This document shows positions 26,423-37,900 of a stretch of 64,000 nt of DNA, one piece after another. The DNA comes from Colletotrichum lupini (lineage: Eukaryota > Ascomycota > Sordariomycetes > Glomerellales > Glomerellaceae), in contig NC_064672.1 in NCBI RefSeq assembly GCF_023278565.1, positions 248,001 through 312,000 of the forward strand, read 5' to 3'. The position numbers and the translations under genes were made by a program. Below the pieces are notes generated by a model. The model was not told the origin of the DNA. It searched no databases and saw only the letters and a list, made by a program, of their open reading frames with translations. Numbering within the stretch: the first letter of the stretch is position 1; every line of letters begins with the position of its first letter.

Positions 26423-28376
26423 AATGGCTTTCTTTAACGTCAAAGACTTGGAAGTAATTATGCTGCAAGCTGCAGCAGGCGAGTGATTTATATGATGAAC
26501 GATCTCTACTCCACGACCTTGACATCGTACGTGTAATGAATGGTTCAAGCTTGGATAAGCTGTCAGCAGATTCCCCGCATCAGCTTGCAGCATTTGATAA
26601 CGGCACGGCCAGCCGGATCCCGATCAACCACCCCGAAAGCGGAGAGTCTTCAAAGTGTCGGCGAATATCGACCCCGCAGTCGCCGGGGGCCTGCGTCGAT
26701 CTAGGGCGTCTGTAAGGCGCGTTTACAGCCAACCGCGATTTGGGTGCGGAATATCGGGAAGCCTCTTTAGTGAGCCATGCGTTGTCATCTGACTGGTTGA
26801 TTCTCCGCGGGTCTGATGCGAGATGCGCGGAGTATCGCACGACAGCCATGTTCTCCCAGAATCGTCATCGTTGACAGATTTACTGAGCGGTAATTATCCA
26901 GAGACTCCGTACTTGCGCCCGATAACGCCGGCTAAGGGCTGGAAACCTTTGGCAACAGCATCAATAGCCAGGAGGTGGGGTGTTGAGTTCAAGATTGCTC
27001 AGTACTCCAAGTCTGTTCGCCGCAGCCTTTGGGGCATGACTGTGGCTCACTCGTGCGACGAGACTGTTCGAATGTGAATTGCACTAGTCGCAGCCAAGAA
27101 CATCTCCTAATATTTGGTACAGCTTGAAGACTGGGCAAACACGCCACCTGAAAAGCGTACGGGTTCTTCCATCGCGCACACACGTGGGCCGTCCCATTAT
27201 GTAGTTACACCATACTGGACTTGAGAGGAACCTGGAGGGAGGTAAAACGATTACCAAACTTGAAGGCTGCAGCAGCATTTAATAGCAATGATAAACTATA
27301 ATTATACCAAGCTGGTAACTTACAGACTGCCGATTGGCTTGTTATCCTAGGTCGTCATCTTTCAATGACCTGCGATGCTCTTCAGCGGTCCAGCTTGGAC
27401 GAAGTAGATTCAGAAACTAGACGGGAAAACCTACGCCCCCCCGGGATCCCTTCTCAGAATAGCGGAATACAATCATTTGAGCGCTTTTGAAAATCTCATC
27501 AATACCGCGACTGGAACGATGAGGAATATTAACCAATTGCAGGAAGGGTCGCAAAAGACAGAATCCACCATCGAAGCTGTCCCAATCTTATGAGATTCAC
27601 GTTCTCATGAAATGACTACGCATTTCACGTGTCTACGCCATTGCATGTTTCTGGAAGTTGCCTTGCTAGTCTCATCAATTGGGAAAGGCGTTCATGCGAG
27701 TCCATCGTCTTGCCCGCATGACGGGACCTCGAGGGTTGAGCTAAACCATAATGGCGGAACCCAGAGAACCCAGGGATGTACTCAGATAAGAGCCCACTGA
27801 GAGAGATATACTATTGAAAGCGTCAGCAGAGTATTGAAGTCACTTTTACGGAGTATAGCTTCCAGAACCGACTCAAGCCGCCATTTCATGGTTTTCACCG
27901 CTCTGGTTGGCCGTGGCGTGATTCTCCGAGTCGAGCCATCACGCTGGTGAGCCGAGCAGGTGGGGTACAAAATCTTCAATAGGCAACTTTTGAAGGCTTG
28001 CACCATCGGGTTCGCGATGACGTGCTTGTCAGAGTAACACGAATGATCAAAAGTCGTCTGACATTTGTCTTGATACGTCGGTTTCTGGTGGATGCGTCGT
28101 CTCTTATCGGAATTATGTGGATGTCGTCAGTGAAAACTTTTGGTATTTGCACCTTGCGTATGGATTTGCCCAGCCATGAGTAACGAGGCGTTGCTGATGG
28201 TGTGCTCTAAACGCTGCTGTGATGCTGCAGATGCAAGTGATAAGAACAAGCATCTTTCCTTGCAACTTTACTACGGATTACTTCTTGCGGACATTCTTTG
28301 TCAAACTTAATGCTGCCTGATCACTGATTGACAAAGACTAGTTGCATTGTCGTCTCGTAACTCGACAGTACAGACT
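26423..28376. other. Intergenic, 1.95 kb
   Basis: Divergent spacer between the GFA gene (minus) and the Dal5-like permease (plus), so it carries two promoters. No frame in it has recognisable protein character. The 57-codon open extension upstream of the GFA start lies at its left end. Confidence 0.4.
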
Positions 28377-29978
28377 ATGGCCGACCACGACATCAAGGGA
28401 GTGGCAGAGCCATCTGCTACAGATGATATTTCCAATTCAGACGAGCGCTCCGCATCCGTGGCGTCGAACTCGGCGGCGACGGGAGCAAAGAGCCCGGAGC
28501 AAGCTGCCAAGAGCCTTCCGAAGACTGGCGCTGATGCTGCCCTCCAACTTCTCAACGAAACTGGCCCTCTAGCCCGCACTATTGACCCAGAGCTGAATAG
28601 AAGGCTCAAGCACCGCATCGATACTCACATCATGCCGCTGATTTGCATCGTATACTTCTTGCAATATATCGACAAGACAGCCATCTCATATGCCAGCGTC
28701 ACGGGCATTCAGCAATCCACTGGCCTCCACGGGAACCAATTCAACTGGGTTGCTTCCATCTTCTTCTTTGGTCAGCTCGCTTTCGAGTTCCCAACCATCC
28801 GACTCATCCAAATGTTTCCTCTTGCGAAGTACACCTCCATCAATATCATTTTATGGGGCGTCGTCCTAGCTTGCCTCGCCGCATGCAAGAACTACGCTGG
28901 CCTGCTTGTCTGCCGTTTTCTCCTTGGTGCGTTCGAAGCGGCTGTAGTGCCTGCATGGGTTCTCTTCACCTCCCAGTGGTACACCAAGCAGGAACAGGCA
29001 TTCCGCGTCGGAATCTGGTTCTCTGTCTGTGGTGCAGCTCAAATGTTTGGTGGCTTCTTCGCATATGGCGTCGCAACACACGTTGGAAAAGACCCCAACG
29101 CAGCTTTGAGGGGTTGGCAAGTGATCTTCTTGTTCCTTGGTCTGCTGACCGCACTCGTTGGTATCGCGTTCTTCTTCATCATGCCTGACTCGCCGGCCAC
29201 TGCCAGATTTCTTTCTCAGGAAGAAAAGGCGACTCACCTTGAGCGAATCCGGGATAATGAGCAAGGTATTGGCTCGCAGGAGTTCAAATGGAAGCACGTC
29301 AAGGAGGCATTGCTCGACGTAATGACTTGGCTTTATGCTTTTTGGATCTTCGCGGCCAACATCCCCAACTCTATTGCAACCAGCTTTGGCAACATCTTAG
29401 TGCGAGGCATGGGATACACGAGTGAGGAGTCTCTTCTTCTCGTCACGCCGCTCGGGGCTTACGAGATCGTGGCGTTGGTCGGCCTGACTTGGCTAGCAAT
29501 GAAGACGAGACAACGACTCTACTGGTGCATTGCCGGTCACATTCCTGCCATTATCGGTGCTATTCTCATGGCTACAACTTCGAAGGTCCCAGCCTTGATC
29601 GGGTACTACACTTCAGGAGGTATCCCAATCGGATGGACGACGATTCTGGGACTGCAGAGCACCAATGTTGCAGGTTCCACCAAGAAAGTCACCGTCGCAT
29701 GCATTGGGACCATCGCATACACCATTGGTAACATCATATCTCCTCAGACCTTCCAGGCCCGGGATGCGCCTAGGTATCTCCCTGCAAAGATATCCATCTG
29801 CATTATTTACTTCTTGGTCACAGTCGACTTATTCTTGATGCGCTGGGTGTTGGAGAGAAGGAACAAAAAGCGTGATGCTGAAAAGGCGGCTTTAGGAGAT
29901 GCTTATAAAGTGGAGGAGAACCACGAGTTCTGGGATTTGACGGATCTCGAGAATAAAGAGTTTAGATATGAGTTATAA
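28377..29978 (+). CDS. MFS permease, allantoate/anion:cation symporter (Dal5-like) family
   Basis: Intronless, 533 residues from ATG 28377 (MADHDIKGVAEPSA). A hydrophilic N-terminal tail of about 65 residues precedes the first helix. The family start is clear: RRLKHRIDTHIMPLICIVYF, LQYIDKTAISYASVTG (TM1), then FNWVASIFFFGQLAFEFP and the signature CRFLLGAFEAAVVPAW. About 12 helices and a central loop near LSQEEKATHLERIRDNEQGI follow. The C-terminus is VEENHEFWDLTDLENKEFRY, a tail typical of this family. Members of the ACS family import organic anions such as allantoate, nicotinate, pantothenate, biotin precursors or peptides; the substrate cannot be chosen from sequence alone. Confidence 0.92.
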   Translation: MADHDIKGVAEPSATDDISNSDERSASVASNSAATGAKSPEQAAKSLPKTGADAALQLLNETGPLARTIDPELNRRLKHRIDTHIMPLICIVYFLQYIDKTAISYASVTGIQQSTGLHGNQFNWVASIFFFGQLAFEFPTIRLIQMFPLAKYTSINIILWGVVLACLAACKNYAGLLVCRFLLGAFEAAVVPAWVLFTSQWYTKQEQAFRVGIWFSVCGAAQMFGGFFAYGVATHVGKDPNAALRGWQVIFLFLGLLTALVGIAFFFIMPDSPATARFLSQEEKATHLERIRDNEQGIGSQEFKWKHVKEALLDVMTWLYAFWIFAANIPNSIATSFGNILVRGMGYTSEESLLLVTPLGAYEIVALVGLTWLAMKTRQRLYWCIAGHIPAIIGAILMATTSKVPALIGYYTSGGIPIGWTTILGLQSTNVAGSTKKVTVACIGTIAYTIGNIISPQTFQARDAPRYLPAKISICIIYFLVTVDLFLMRWVLERRNKKRDAEKAALGDAYKVEENHEFWDLTDLENKEFRYEL

Positions 29979-30520
29979 GCTGAACATTATTGACGAATGT
30001 ATCTTCGCCGCCTAATAGTACGTCCCTTGGGACACATGTTTCTTTTCATATACAATCTCGTCTCGCAGCTTACCAGACCTCTTCCACTGTCTGTAGTTAC
30101 ATTAAGATGCTGTCATTGTCTTCGAACTGTCGCACAGGTGAAACCTTGAGACGAGTTAACTAGGTGCAGAGTCGATGTTGGTTCCACAGTTTAGTCAAGA
30201 GACTCTTTGAAACTCTGTGACTCGGAATCAGTAATGATACACCGCATTGAGACCCAAATCAGTTGCAGAATGTTTCTGCACTCACCCATGGTAGCTTTCC
30301 GAATGTCTATTCTATTAGCTAGGGGCTTCACTAACGATGGATCGGCGCCTAGAGAGTCTTGGTGGTTATAGTCATTCTCCTTGGTGGCAACCCAAGACGT
30401 CGGACGGCCCTGGCTTCTCCACTGGTTTCTGTCTAAGCGTCGCGATGGCACCTGGCTGTCATACCATATTCTTCTCGGCCCAAGACTTGATGTTGATGTT
30501 CTGTACTTAGTGCGTTGCCC
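29979..30520. other. Convergent intergenic spacer
   Basis: Between two convergent 3' ends (Dal5-like permease and DUF7703 gene). Nothing coding recognised; an open frame at 30191-30451 minus has no features. Confidence 0.4.
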
Positions 30521-31378
30521 TCAAGGTATCGTGTTCATCGTGGTAGCGAGTGTAGCATTGTTGGCGAAAGACTTGGTTGCATCCTTCGGGATGTCCTCCA
30601 GCTGATGGCAGTCGCACTGCTTCATCCGTGTGAATGCCAGAAGCTTTTCCAGAACCGCGAATTCAACTTTCAACTTGATGCTGTAGACGATGGGTTTGCT
30701 AGTTGTCTGAAAGACGAAATAGCCCGTGTACTCCAGAATGACGAGCCCGGTGTCGAGGAGGAACACCAACACGAACATACTGATGAGGAAGCTGAGCAGG
30801 ACCTTTGCCTCCTGCGCCTTGAACTCGAAGAGGCTTTTGAAGTTTCGAAATCCGGCCCTGACGAAGATTCCGGTGATGATCATTTCCTGCAGAGTAAACA
30901 CCATCAAAGATGCCTTTTCGAATATCTTGAAGCGGGTGTCCCAGACTGGGCTATTGCCTGCCCAGACTCCAGCGAAGAGGACCGTCTGCGGAATGTGAAC
31001 GCAGAAGAAGGACGTTATTATCAACGCTAACACCAACCGGATAGTGATGCGATTGTAAACGACGAGATGCAATCGTGACCACAATACGACGGACTGGCCC
31101 GTGACCATGCAGTACCAGCCAATATGGGCGAATATCCCCGGTATCACCGTTTTCGTCGGCTGCATAAACCGACCCAGGCCGCCACACGCATGAAGCAGGA
31201 TGCCGGTGTTGGCAACTAGCATGCTCCAGAAGTATCGTCCGCTTCGTCGGCGAAATCTCGCAAAGATTAGGACGTATAACTCGAGGGCGTTATAGATACC
31301 AGCCGTCGCTAGGCACGTAATCGCGATTGCCTCCTCAGTTGACAGGTTCTGACCTATCGCCCCCTTGACCTGCGCCAT
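30521..31378 (-). CDS. Seven-helix integral membrane protein (DUF7703-like)
   Basis: Intronless 285-residue protein. Seven hydrophobic helices can be drawn: about 15-38 (AIAITCLATAGIYNALELYV), 50-68, 80-102 (IPGIFAHIGWYCMVTGQSVV), 114-137, 155-177, 193-215 (VLLSFLISMFVLVFLLDTGL) and 222-245. The segment LYVLIFARFRRRSGRYFWSM is typical of the fungal DUF7703 family, usually annotated only as an integral membrane protein with receptor-like topology. The cytosolic C-terminal tail is Thr/Asn-rich. Function is unknown; a sensory role is speculation. It faces away from the DHA1 transporter gene upstream, both on the minus strand. Confidence 0.82.
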   Translation of the reverse strand: MAQVKGAIGQNLSTEEAIAITCLATAGIYNALELYVLIFARFRRRSGRYFWSMLVANTGILLHACGGLGRFMQPTKTVIPGIFAHIGWYCMVTGQSVVLWSRLHLVVYNRITIRLVLALIITSFFCVHIPQTVLFAGVWAGNSPVWDTRFKIFEKASLMVFTLQEMIITGIFVRAGFRNFKSLFEFKAQEAKVLLSFLISMFVLVFLLDTGLVILEYTGYFVFQTTSKPIVYSIKLKVEFAVLEKLLAFTRMKQCDCHQLEDIPKDATKSFANNATLATTMNTIP

Positions 31379-32213
31379 ATCTCGGGGCGAGGGGGCCAGA
31401 GAGGCCGCTTTCTTTGCTCAAGCTCGTACACAGATCGATGAATGATTCTTGTTTTGGCCCTGTAATATCGTGAAGTTAGGTGTAAGCCCAATAGAGATAA
31501 CTGGAGCAAGCGGGGCCGATAAAGTCCGAGAAAGAGGACGTGATTAGTGGCCGGACCGAGATGGTTTTGATGTGTTTCACGGAATGCTATCTTGGGGGAA
31601 GACTCGGCTGCCCCCGACCTTCTCGCAATAGCAAGGTTCGCCCGATCGAGTCATTGAAACATCTGACCGTTTTGCCAAGATAGCTTGTAGGTACACTCGG
31701 GATCGCACTCTCGGTCTCTGCCACTTCACAAAGGTCTCAGTTCGTCTTGCTATCCGTGCAGACAATATCAAAGGGACCGAGCGAGAGAAATCGCGCTCCC
31801 TATCAAGCCAAGTATGCCATCCTGCCATGATTCTCGCTTCCTTTTACGTCAAGTTTCATCATACTCCCCCAAAGTTCGCTGCGATTGCTAGTATTGGGTT
31901 TTGGTTCGCTGTTGAGTAACTGCTTGGTTCACTTGGCGATCATTGCCAAACCTTTCCTCGCCTTGGCTGAGCTTCGCTGTATCAGATTGGACATTATTTG
32001 CATAATACTTACTCGGAATCACTTCCAGGCCCGGAAGCCGAATCATCGACTATTGAGCATTCAATAGCGCTACGCGACAGCGGTATGTGAATGGATAAAG
32101 ATGAGCCGGCTTAGTGAAACTCAATGCGGAGGTAGTCTTGAGACAAGATGAGCCAAGAATTATCATCCCATCCAAAGCCACGTGGGACCATTAGATCTAG
32201 CTGCGATTCTACT
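31379..32213. other. Intergenic, 0.8 kb
   Basis: Promoter of the DUF7703 gene and 3' region of the DHA1 transporter. Short frames on both strands show no protein features. Confidence 0.4.
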
Positions 32214-33879
32214 TCAGACCGCTTCATTGACTTTGGCATCTTCCTTTGAGGCAATTATGACGACGCAGTATACAGCAACCGCGGCGAAGAACACAAATAA
32301 GGCAGTGATTGTACTGAACCAGCCGACGCCAATGCTTTGAATTGCAGGCAAACATGAAGCAGTACCGACAGCTGCGATAGCGTATCGGAAGAAGTAGTTT
32401 CCCGCTGGATGAACACAAAAGTTGTTGTTATTTTGATGTATAAGGCAAGCTGTAGTGTGTAGAAGAGGGACGAACCTATGACTTCGGCGCTCCGGCCTTT
32501 GAACACATCCAAGCAATACGTGTTGATGCTGGGAAATGCGATTACCTGGGCGAAGCCCTGGATAAACATGCAGATCACCGGAAGTGGGATCCCGCCGACC
32601 GCCTTCTCAATGGACCAGCCGTAAATAATGATGCAGATAGGGATCACAGCTCCCATTGCCACGAATGAGCTCCTCAGACGGTCCTCGGGGACTCTACGAC
32701 CCCTGATCTTGATCCATTGCTTGACAGTTCGGTCGGCCCAGCGTCCTCCGGCATACGTGCCAAAGAAGAAGCCACACCCTGGTGCGAGGAAGAAGAGCCC
32801 TGATTCGAGAGGCGACGTCAAGTGAAACCTAGGGTTAATGACGTATCGGATAGGGGTGAGCAATGCTTGCATGTTCCACACTAAGGCCGAGGCAGCCATT
32901 CCCTAGGTCGCATGATTAGAACGGTGAATGATATAGAATAACTTCCGATTGTAGCTTACAGCCACGAAGAGTTTAGGTATCAGCAAGAGAGCCAGTACAC
33001 GGAACGGGTTTGCCCAGTCCCAGACCTGAGCTACCTTTGCCTTAGTGCTCAATCCCTTCAACTCGTCTGAGCGCAGTCGGTGGCTGGTTTCTGGGAGGAA
33101 TGCCACCGCAAGGATTGCCGTGAGCCCGGCGAGAGCAGACTGGAACCAAAACAATGATCTCCAGCTATGGAAGTTCACCATAACGCCACCGATAAATGGG
33201 CCAAAGCTCTGACCGATGAGAGTGCCATTGAGGAAAAATGCAAGCGCGGTGCCTCGTTCCGTGGGCTTGTAGATGTCGCCGATGCAACTGGAGCCGAGCA
33301 CCAAATATGCTGTTCCCGTGAACGCCGAAAACATACGGAAGACGAAGAAGGCTGCAAGGTTTGGCGACAAGGCCGTTCCTACATTGAAGGCAAAGAAGGT
33401 ACATGCTGAGACAATGCAGGGCTGCGTGTTTTCTGTGAGCTCGTGCCTAGATATTGAACCGAAACTTGTCAACCTACCCATTTTCTACCGTAAACTTGAC
33501 TGATAGGGCCCCAGAAGAGGGTGCATATGCCCATGAATAGAACATAGATGGCGTTGCTGACGTTGATGGTAGTTCCAGTTGTGTTGAGATCGGCAGCGAT
33601 TTCGGGGATGGCAGCTAGAAGCAACAAGGAAGAGACCGTCGACGCAATCCCGCCGCATGCTACAACGGCTGTTACGAGCCTCTTCTTGGCTGGCGTGAAC
33701 CTGTTGTAAACAGCCTCGGTGTCTTGGCGGCTTAGACTAGCATCGTTCACGTCCACGGCCGGCACAATACTGCCACTCTTCTCCGCATTGGAAGTTGTCG
33801 GTGCCAAGTCCGGGGTTTCGGGCCGGCCGTCGCTGCTCGGCTCCGGCTTCTCAGACTGTTCGACTTCGTCGTGGGACAT
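32214..33879 (-). CDS. MFS transporter, DHA1 (12-TMS drug:H+ antiporter) type
   Basis: Four exons: 33474-33879, 32960-33432, 32476-32902, 32214-32404; joined 498 residues. Start is ATG 33879 (MSHDEVEQSEKPEP). Signatures are PISQVYGRKW (motif A region, lacking its usual Asp), FFVFRMFSAFTGTAYLVLGS and GTLIGQSFGPFIGG (motif C, antiporter). The third splice restores AEVIAGNYFFRY and the last exon carries LPAIQSIGVGWFST. The first intron is only 41 nt (donor GTTGAC, acceptor CACAG). Its borders are the weakest part of the model, but phase requires an intron there because GTAGGTTGA gives a stop. It is likely a plasma-membrane exporter of small toxic molecules. Confidence 0.87.
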
Positions 33880-34875
33880 GTTTGCGGGCTGCCGATGTGG
33901 GACGAGAGACCTGGCTTGGCTTTCTCCGTTCGACCATGCGGGGATGAATCTGAGAAAAGACCGTGACTTGGCGACCACACAGCACTGCCATTGCCAAAAT
34001 GAATGGGAAATCCAAGTTTTTCAGAGCTAGCTGCCCGAAAAACTCGGCAAAGAAAGGACGTTGACCGACGGCATTGCGAAGAATCCACCCGGCGGAAACG
34101 TCTACCACATTGCACCTGGCTGACTTTTCCGACCTCGGTGACTGGACTGATAGATCATCCCTCGGAATAGCCCAGTTGTCCCCGCAAAATTGGTAGATGA
34201 ATTGCTTCAAACAGAAGCCATCACTGCGTCCCCACGAATCAGACACCGCCTTGCTGAATTCAAGGTAGCATTGTTGGGGCGCGGGGGTTAGCCGCAACGG
34301 ACATCTCCCGACGGGCTCACCCCGGGGCGAGCAATCGAGGCCAAATGGGTGGGGTTGACCGAGATCGAAACCAGCGCGGCAATGTTTGTGTCCTTACGGA
34401 TCTTTTGTGTGGTACCCAGAGCTCCGAAATCGGCCGGCTCAGAACAAACGGCTCGGTCGCCGAATGCTCAGCCGAATTTGGTGTCGCGTGGTGTCAACGG
34501 ACCTGTCGACCTGTTGTCCTGTGCTGGACTCGGCTCCGGTGGTACGGAATCGTATTTTGAAACAGAGGTACGAAAGACATTGTGTGGTTGAGCCGCATCT
34601 TTATCCGTAAACTTAAAGGGAGTGTGGTAGCAGAGTGGTGCGTGGAAGGCAGCCGATCACTTGCTATTCCTCAAAGTCGCGTGTGTAGATATCCAAAAAG
34701 AAAAGCGAGAAAAAATATCGCATAACCTGTCGCAAATACAAGAGCTCTACGGGGTTCATCCACAGCACATCAACGTCAATTAAGCTTCTCCAGAGCTGTG
34801 ATTTGGAAGTTAGCCCGCAACTCTCACCTTATGGGAGGAGATTAACGAAGAGCGATATAGAGTAATTGAGAGGTG
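33880..34875. other. Intergenic between DHA1 gene and TIR element
   Basis: Promoter of the minus-strand DHA1 gene. Frames at 34345-34610 lack features. Composition is normal until the element boundary. Confidence 0.4.
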
Positions 34876-34876
34876 T

Positions 34877-34908
34877 ACGGCAGACTGCAAGAGGCACTCC
34901 GCCAAAAC
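34877..34908 (+). repeat. Left terminal inverted repeat
   Basis: Begins ACGGCAGACTGCAAGAGGCA. The 32 bp match the reverse complement of 39770-39801 with one C/T difference. Looser similarity (T-rich) continues about 10 bp inward. Confidence 0.88.
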
Positions 34909-37900
34909 ACTTTTTTCATATGTTAAAGCAGAAATCGTATTTTACGGTCACCCTACTACCTAGGATAAGGTCTAGACTAATATAGTAACCTATAAATAAG
35001 GGTTATAAAGATTTATAACTTAAGAAATACTTTAATTTCGTAATATATTAAACTATATAGCGGTATATAAAATCGCATAATATCGTACCCCGATATAAAA
35101 GTTTTTTTTCTCTTTATAACTTTATTATAAAAGTAACTACTACTTTTTACCCTCTTATAAATAAAAATTACTCTTTACTTAAGTTATTAAACTAATAGCT
35201 CGCTTATAAATATTATAATATAAATTTATAATAACTTCTAATCTCTATATAAGACGTTACCGAACTAATCGACTTCATAATACCTTTTTATAAAGCTATT
35301 TCGAAACGACCGATTAATAATAATACTTATATAAGCTCTACTCTTTTTATATAATAAGAATATATAAACGTATAAACCTTAATATTAATAAAATCTCTTT
35401 TTATAGGCTTAAAAGAGCGAAAATAAAGTATTTAATAAATAAAAAAGGAGCTAAAATAATCGTTAATAATTAATATCTCTATTACATTATATAATATATC
35501 TTTTTTTAAGAACGAACTTAACGGTTTTTAAATAACAACTTATACTAACGTCTAAGTTATTAAAAAGTTTATTAAGAAAGTTTAGTTTAATTACTTTTTA
35601 ACGTTTATTTTATATTAAAATATAATACGATCTATTATTTTATATTTTATAATAAACTAGTAAATTCTTTTAATAAAGTAAATAGTATTTCTAATTAATA
35701 TAAAAAATCCTTATGATATCTTAGAGTACTATAAAATAGCGTACGAAGCTATAAGTTTAAAAAGATTCCTTTTTAAAGCTACGATCTTATATAAAAAAGA
35801 TAATTACTAACTTTTTATTATTTCTTAAATTAGAATTAAGTCGCTAGTTATTAAACCTTAGTTAATAAAGAAGGGAAAAGGTCGTATAAAGCTAATTATA
35901 ACTAAAACTTTAGGCAAAATAACGTATAAAAATATTCCGAAAACACGGCTTTTAATAAGTATTAGTATTAAACTAATAATAAAAATTAAGGAGGAATTAT
36001 TAGTTAAATAAAAAAAGAAGATCATTAAAAAAGAGGTAAAGGCTAAAAAAAAGGTTAAAAACGATAAAAACGATAAGAAAAACGAGATTATAATAATTTA
36101 ATAAGAAGATAAAGTTTATAATAATAAATAACCTAGTATATTATAAGGATAGAAATAAGCATTCTCGTTAATAAATAGTTTAAAATAAATTATAATTATA
36201 TTTATAATTCCTTTTTATCCTTAATATTACTCATAATTACGAAGCTATTTAATATTCTAAAATTAATTCTAAAGTCTTCTAATTTTTACTTAATTTATAT
36301 AATATTACCCTATAATTTACTAAGTAAAGTAATTTTTAATTAAAGCTTATTATATATTTACTATTTTAAATAAATATAAAGATATTAATATACTTTAAAA
36401 TAAGGATAATTAGCCTTACTAAACTTCGTACTTTTAGCTAATATAGTTAAGGAGCCCTTAATAATTAAAGTATAAATCTATAAAGTAGCTTAAGGAAGAT
36501 ATACGTTTAGATTATTACTATTTTAAATAGCGTTTAATAATTATTAAACTTAGTCTTAGTTAATTAGCTATGCAAAATCTTATATAGTTCGTAACGTAAG
36601 TTAATAATATAGTTATTATAACTAACTAGAAATAATATAAGGGCGACCTTTTTAATAACAAATTCGATAAGAGTTCTAAATTTATACGAAGTTAATAAAA
36701 TTAAAACGAATTAGTAATATATACGTAAATAGAAATATAATCTAGTTAGAGAGTATATTTATATAGAATAGCCCTTAGAACTTAAGTAGTTAGAAGTATT
36801 TTTATAAATATAAGTATACTTATATATACTAAGATATATATTACTTACCTACTAATATACTAATTTATTTTAATAAAGACGATTTTACTAACTCTTAATC
36901 TTAACGTTATAAATACTTTTACTAAAGATCTAGTAATTACGGAATATAATTAGACTTTTTATTATTAAACGGTATTATAAAAAGTAGTAATAAATACTAA
37001 ACGTAAGAACGGTTTCTTTCCCTTAGTCTAAATAAACTCGTAATAATATAAATTCCTATTATTAAATAATAATAAAATATTATATAAATATATTCCGGGA
37101 TATATAAATAAAAACCCTTATATAGAACTATATAATAAACCGTAAATAAGTATTAATACTAATATAGATCTTAAATCTAAATAGTAAAAGCTTATCGTAC
37201 GTATTTAAAAACTAAATATAATTTAGTTTAGGAGTCATAAACCCTTTATAATAATACTTTATTTTACTTAACTAATCTTAAACTTATTATAAAAAGGTTT
37301 TATAATATATAAAATATAGTTTATTTTAACTAATAATATAAACTTATTAGCGAACTTATATATAAAAATACTCTCTATTGTACTTTTTAATATAGTAAAT
37401 AACCTTTAGTATATTAAAAAAGAACTCTTTTAATTATTATTTTATAATTGCGAGCTATTTTAGTATTTATTGTTATTAAAGCTAATTTTGTTAATAAAGT
37501 ATTAATAATCCTATAGCCGTAATTATAAATCCTTTAGACTAGAATTAAAAAAGGATATCTTTATTATTTAAGTATTATTAAAAAAAATAATTCTTAAATA
37601 CGAATTAATAGATCCTTAAAAAAGACCGTACGCTCTTTTTATTATAAGTCCTATTTCGTAAGTTAATATTTAAAAGTTCGCTTTATAATTTTAGTATTAA
37701 AAACTATAAAAATATATATAATAATTATATTATAAGTCTAATTACTCTCTAACTTTATAATAATTATCGTTTAATATAGTAAAAGATTAATACGTAGTCG
37801 TACTATTTTAAAAAAGTAGTAATATATAAAGTAAGAAACTAAAAAAGAAATTTTAAATAAGAGGTAAATATTTATATATAATTATAGTAATATATAGGGG

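Noticed and set aside
30515..31030. 171-codon plus-strand frame over the DUF7703 gene
   Set aside because: Acidic, featureless reverse-strand shadow of a seven-helix protein.
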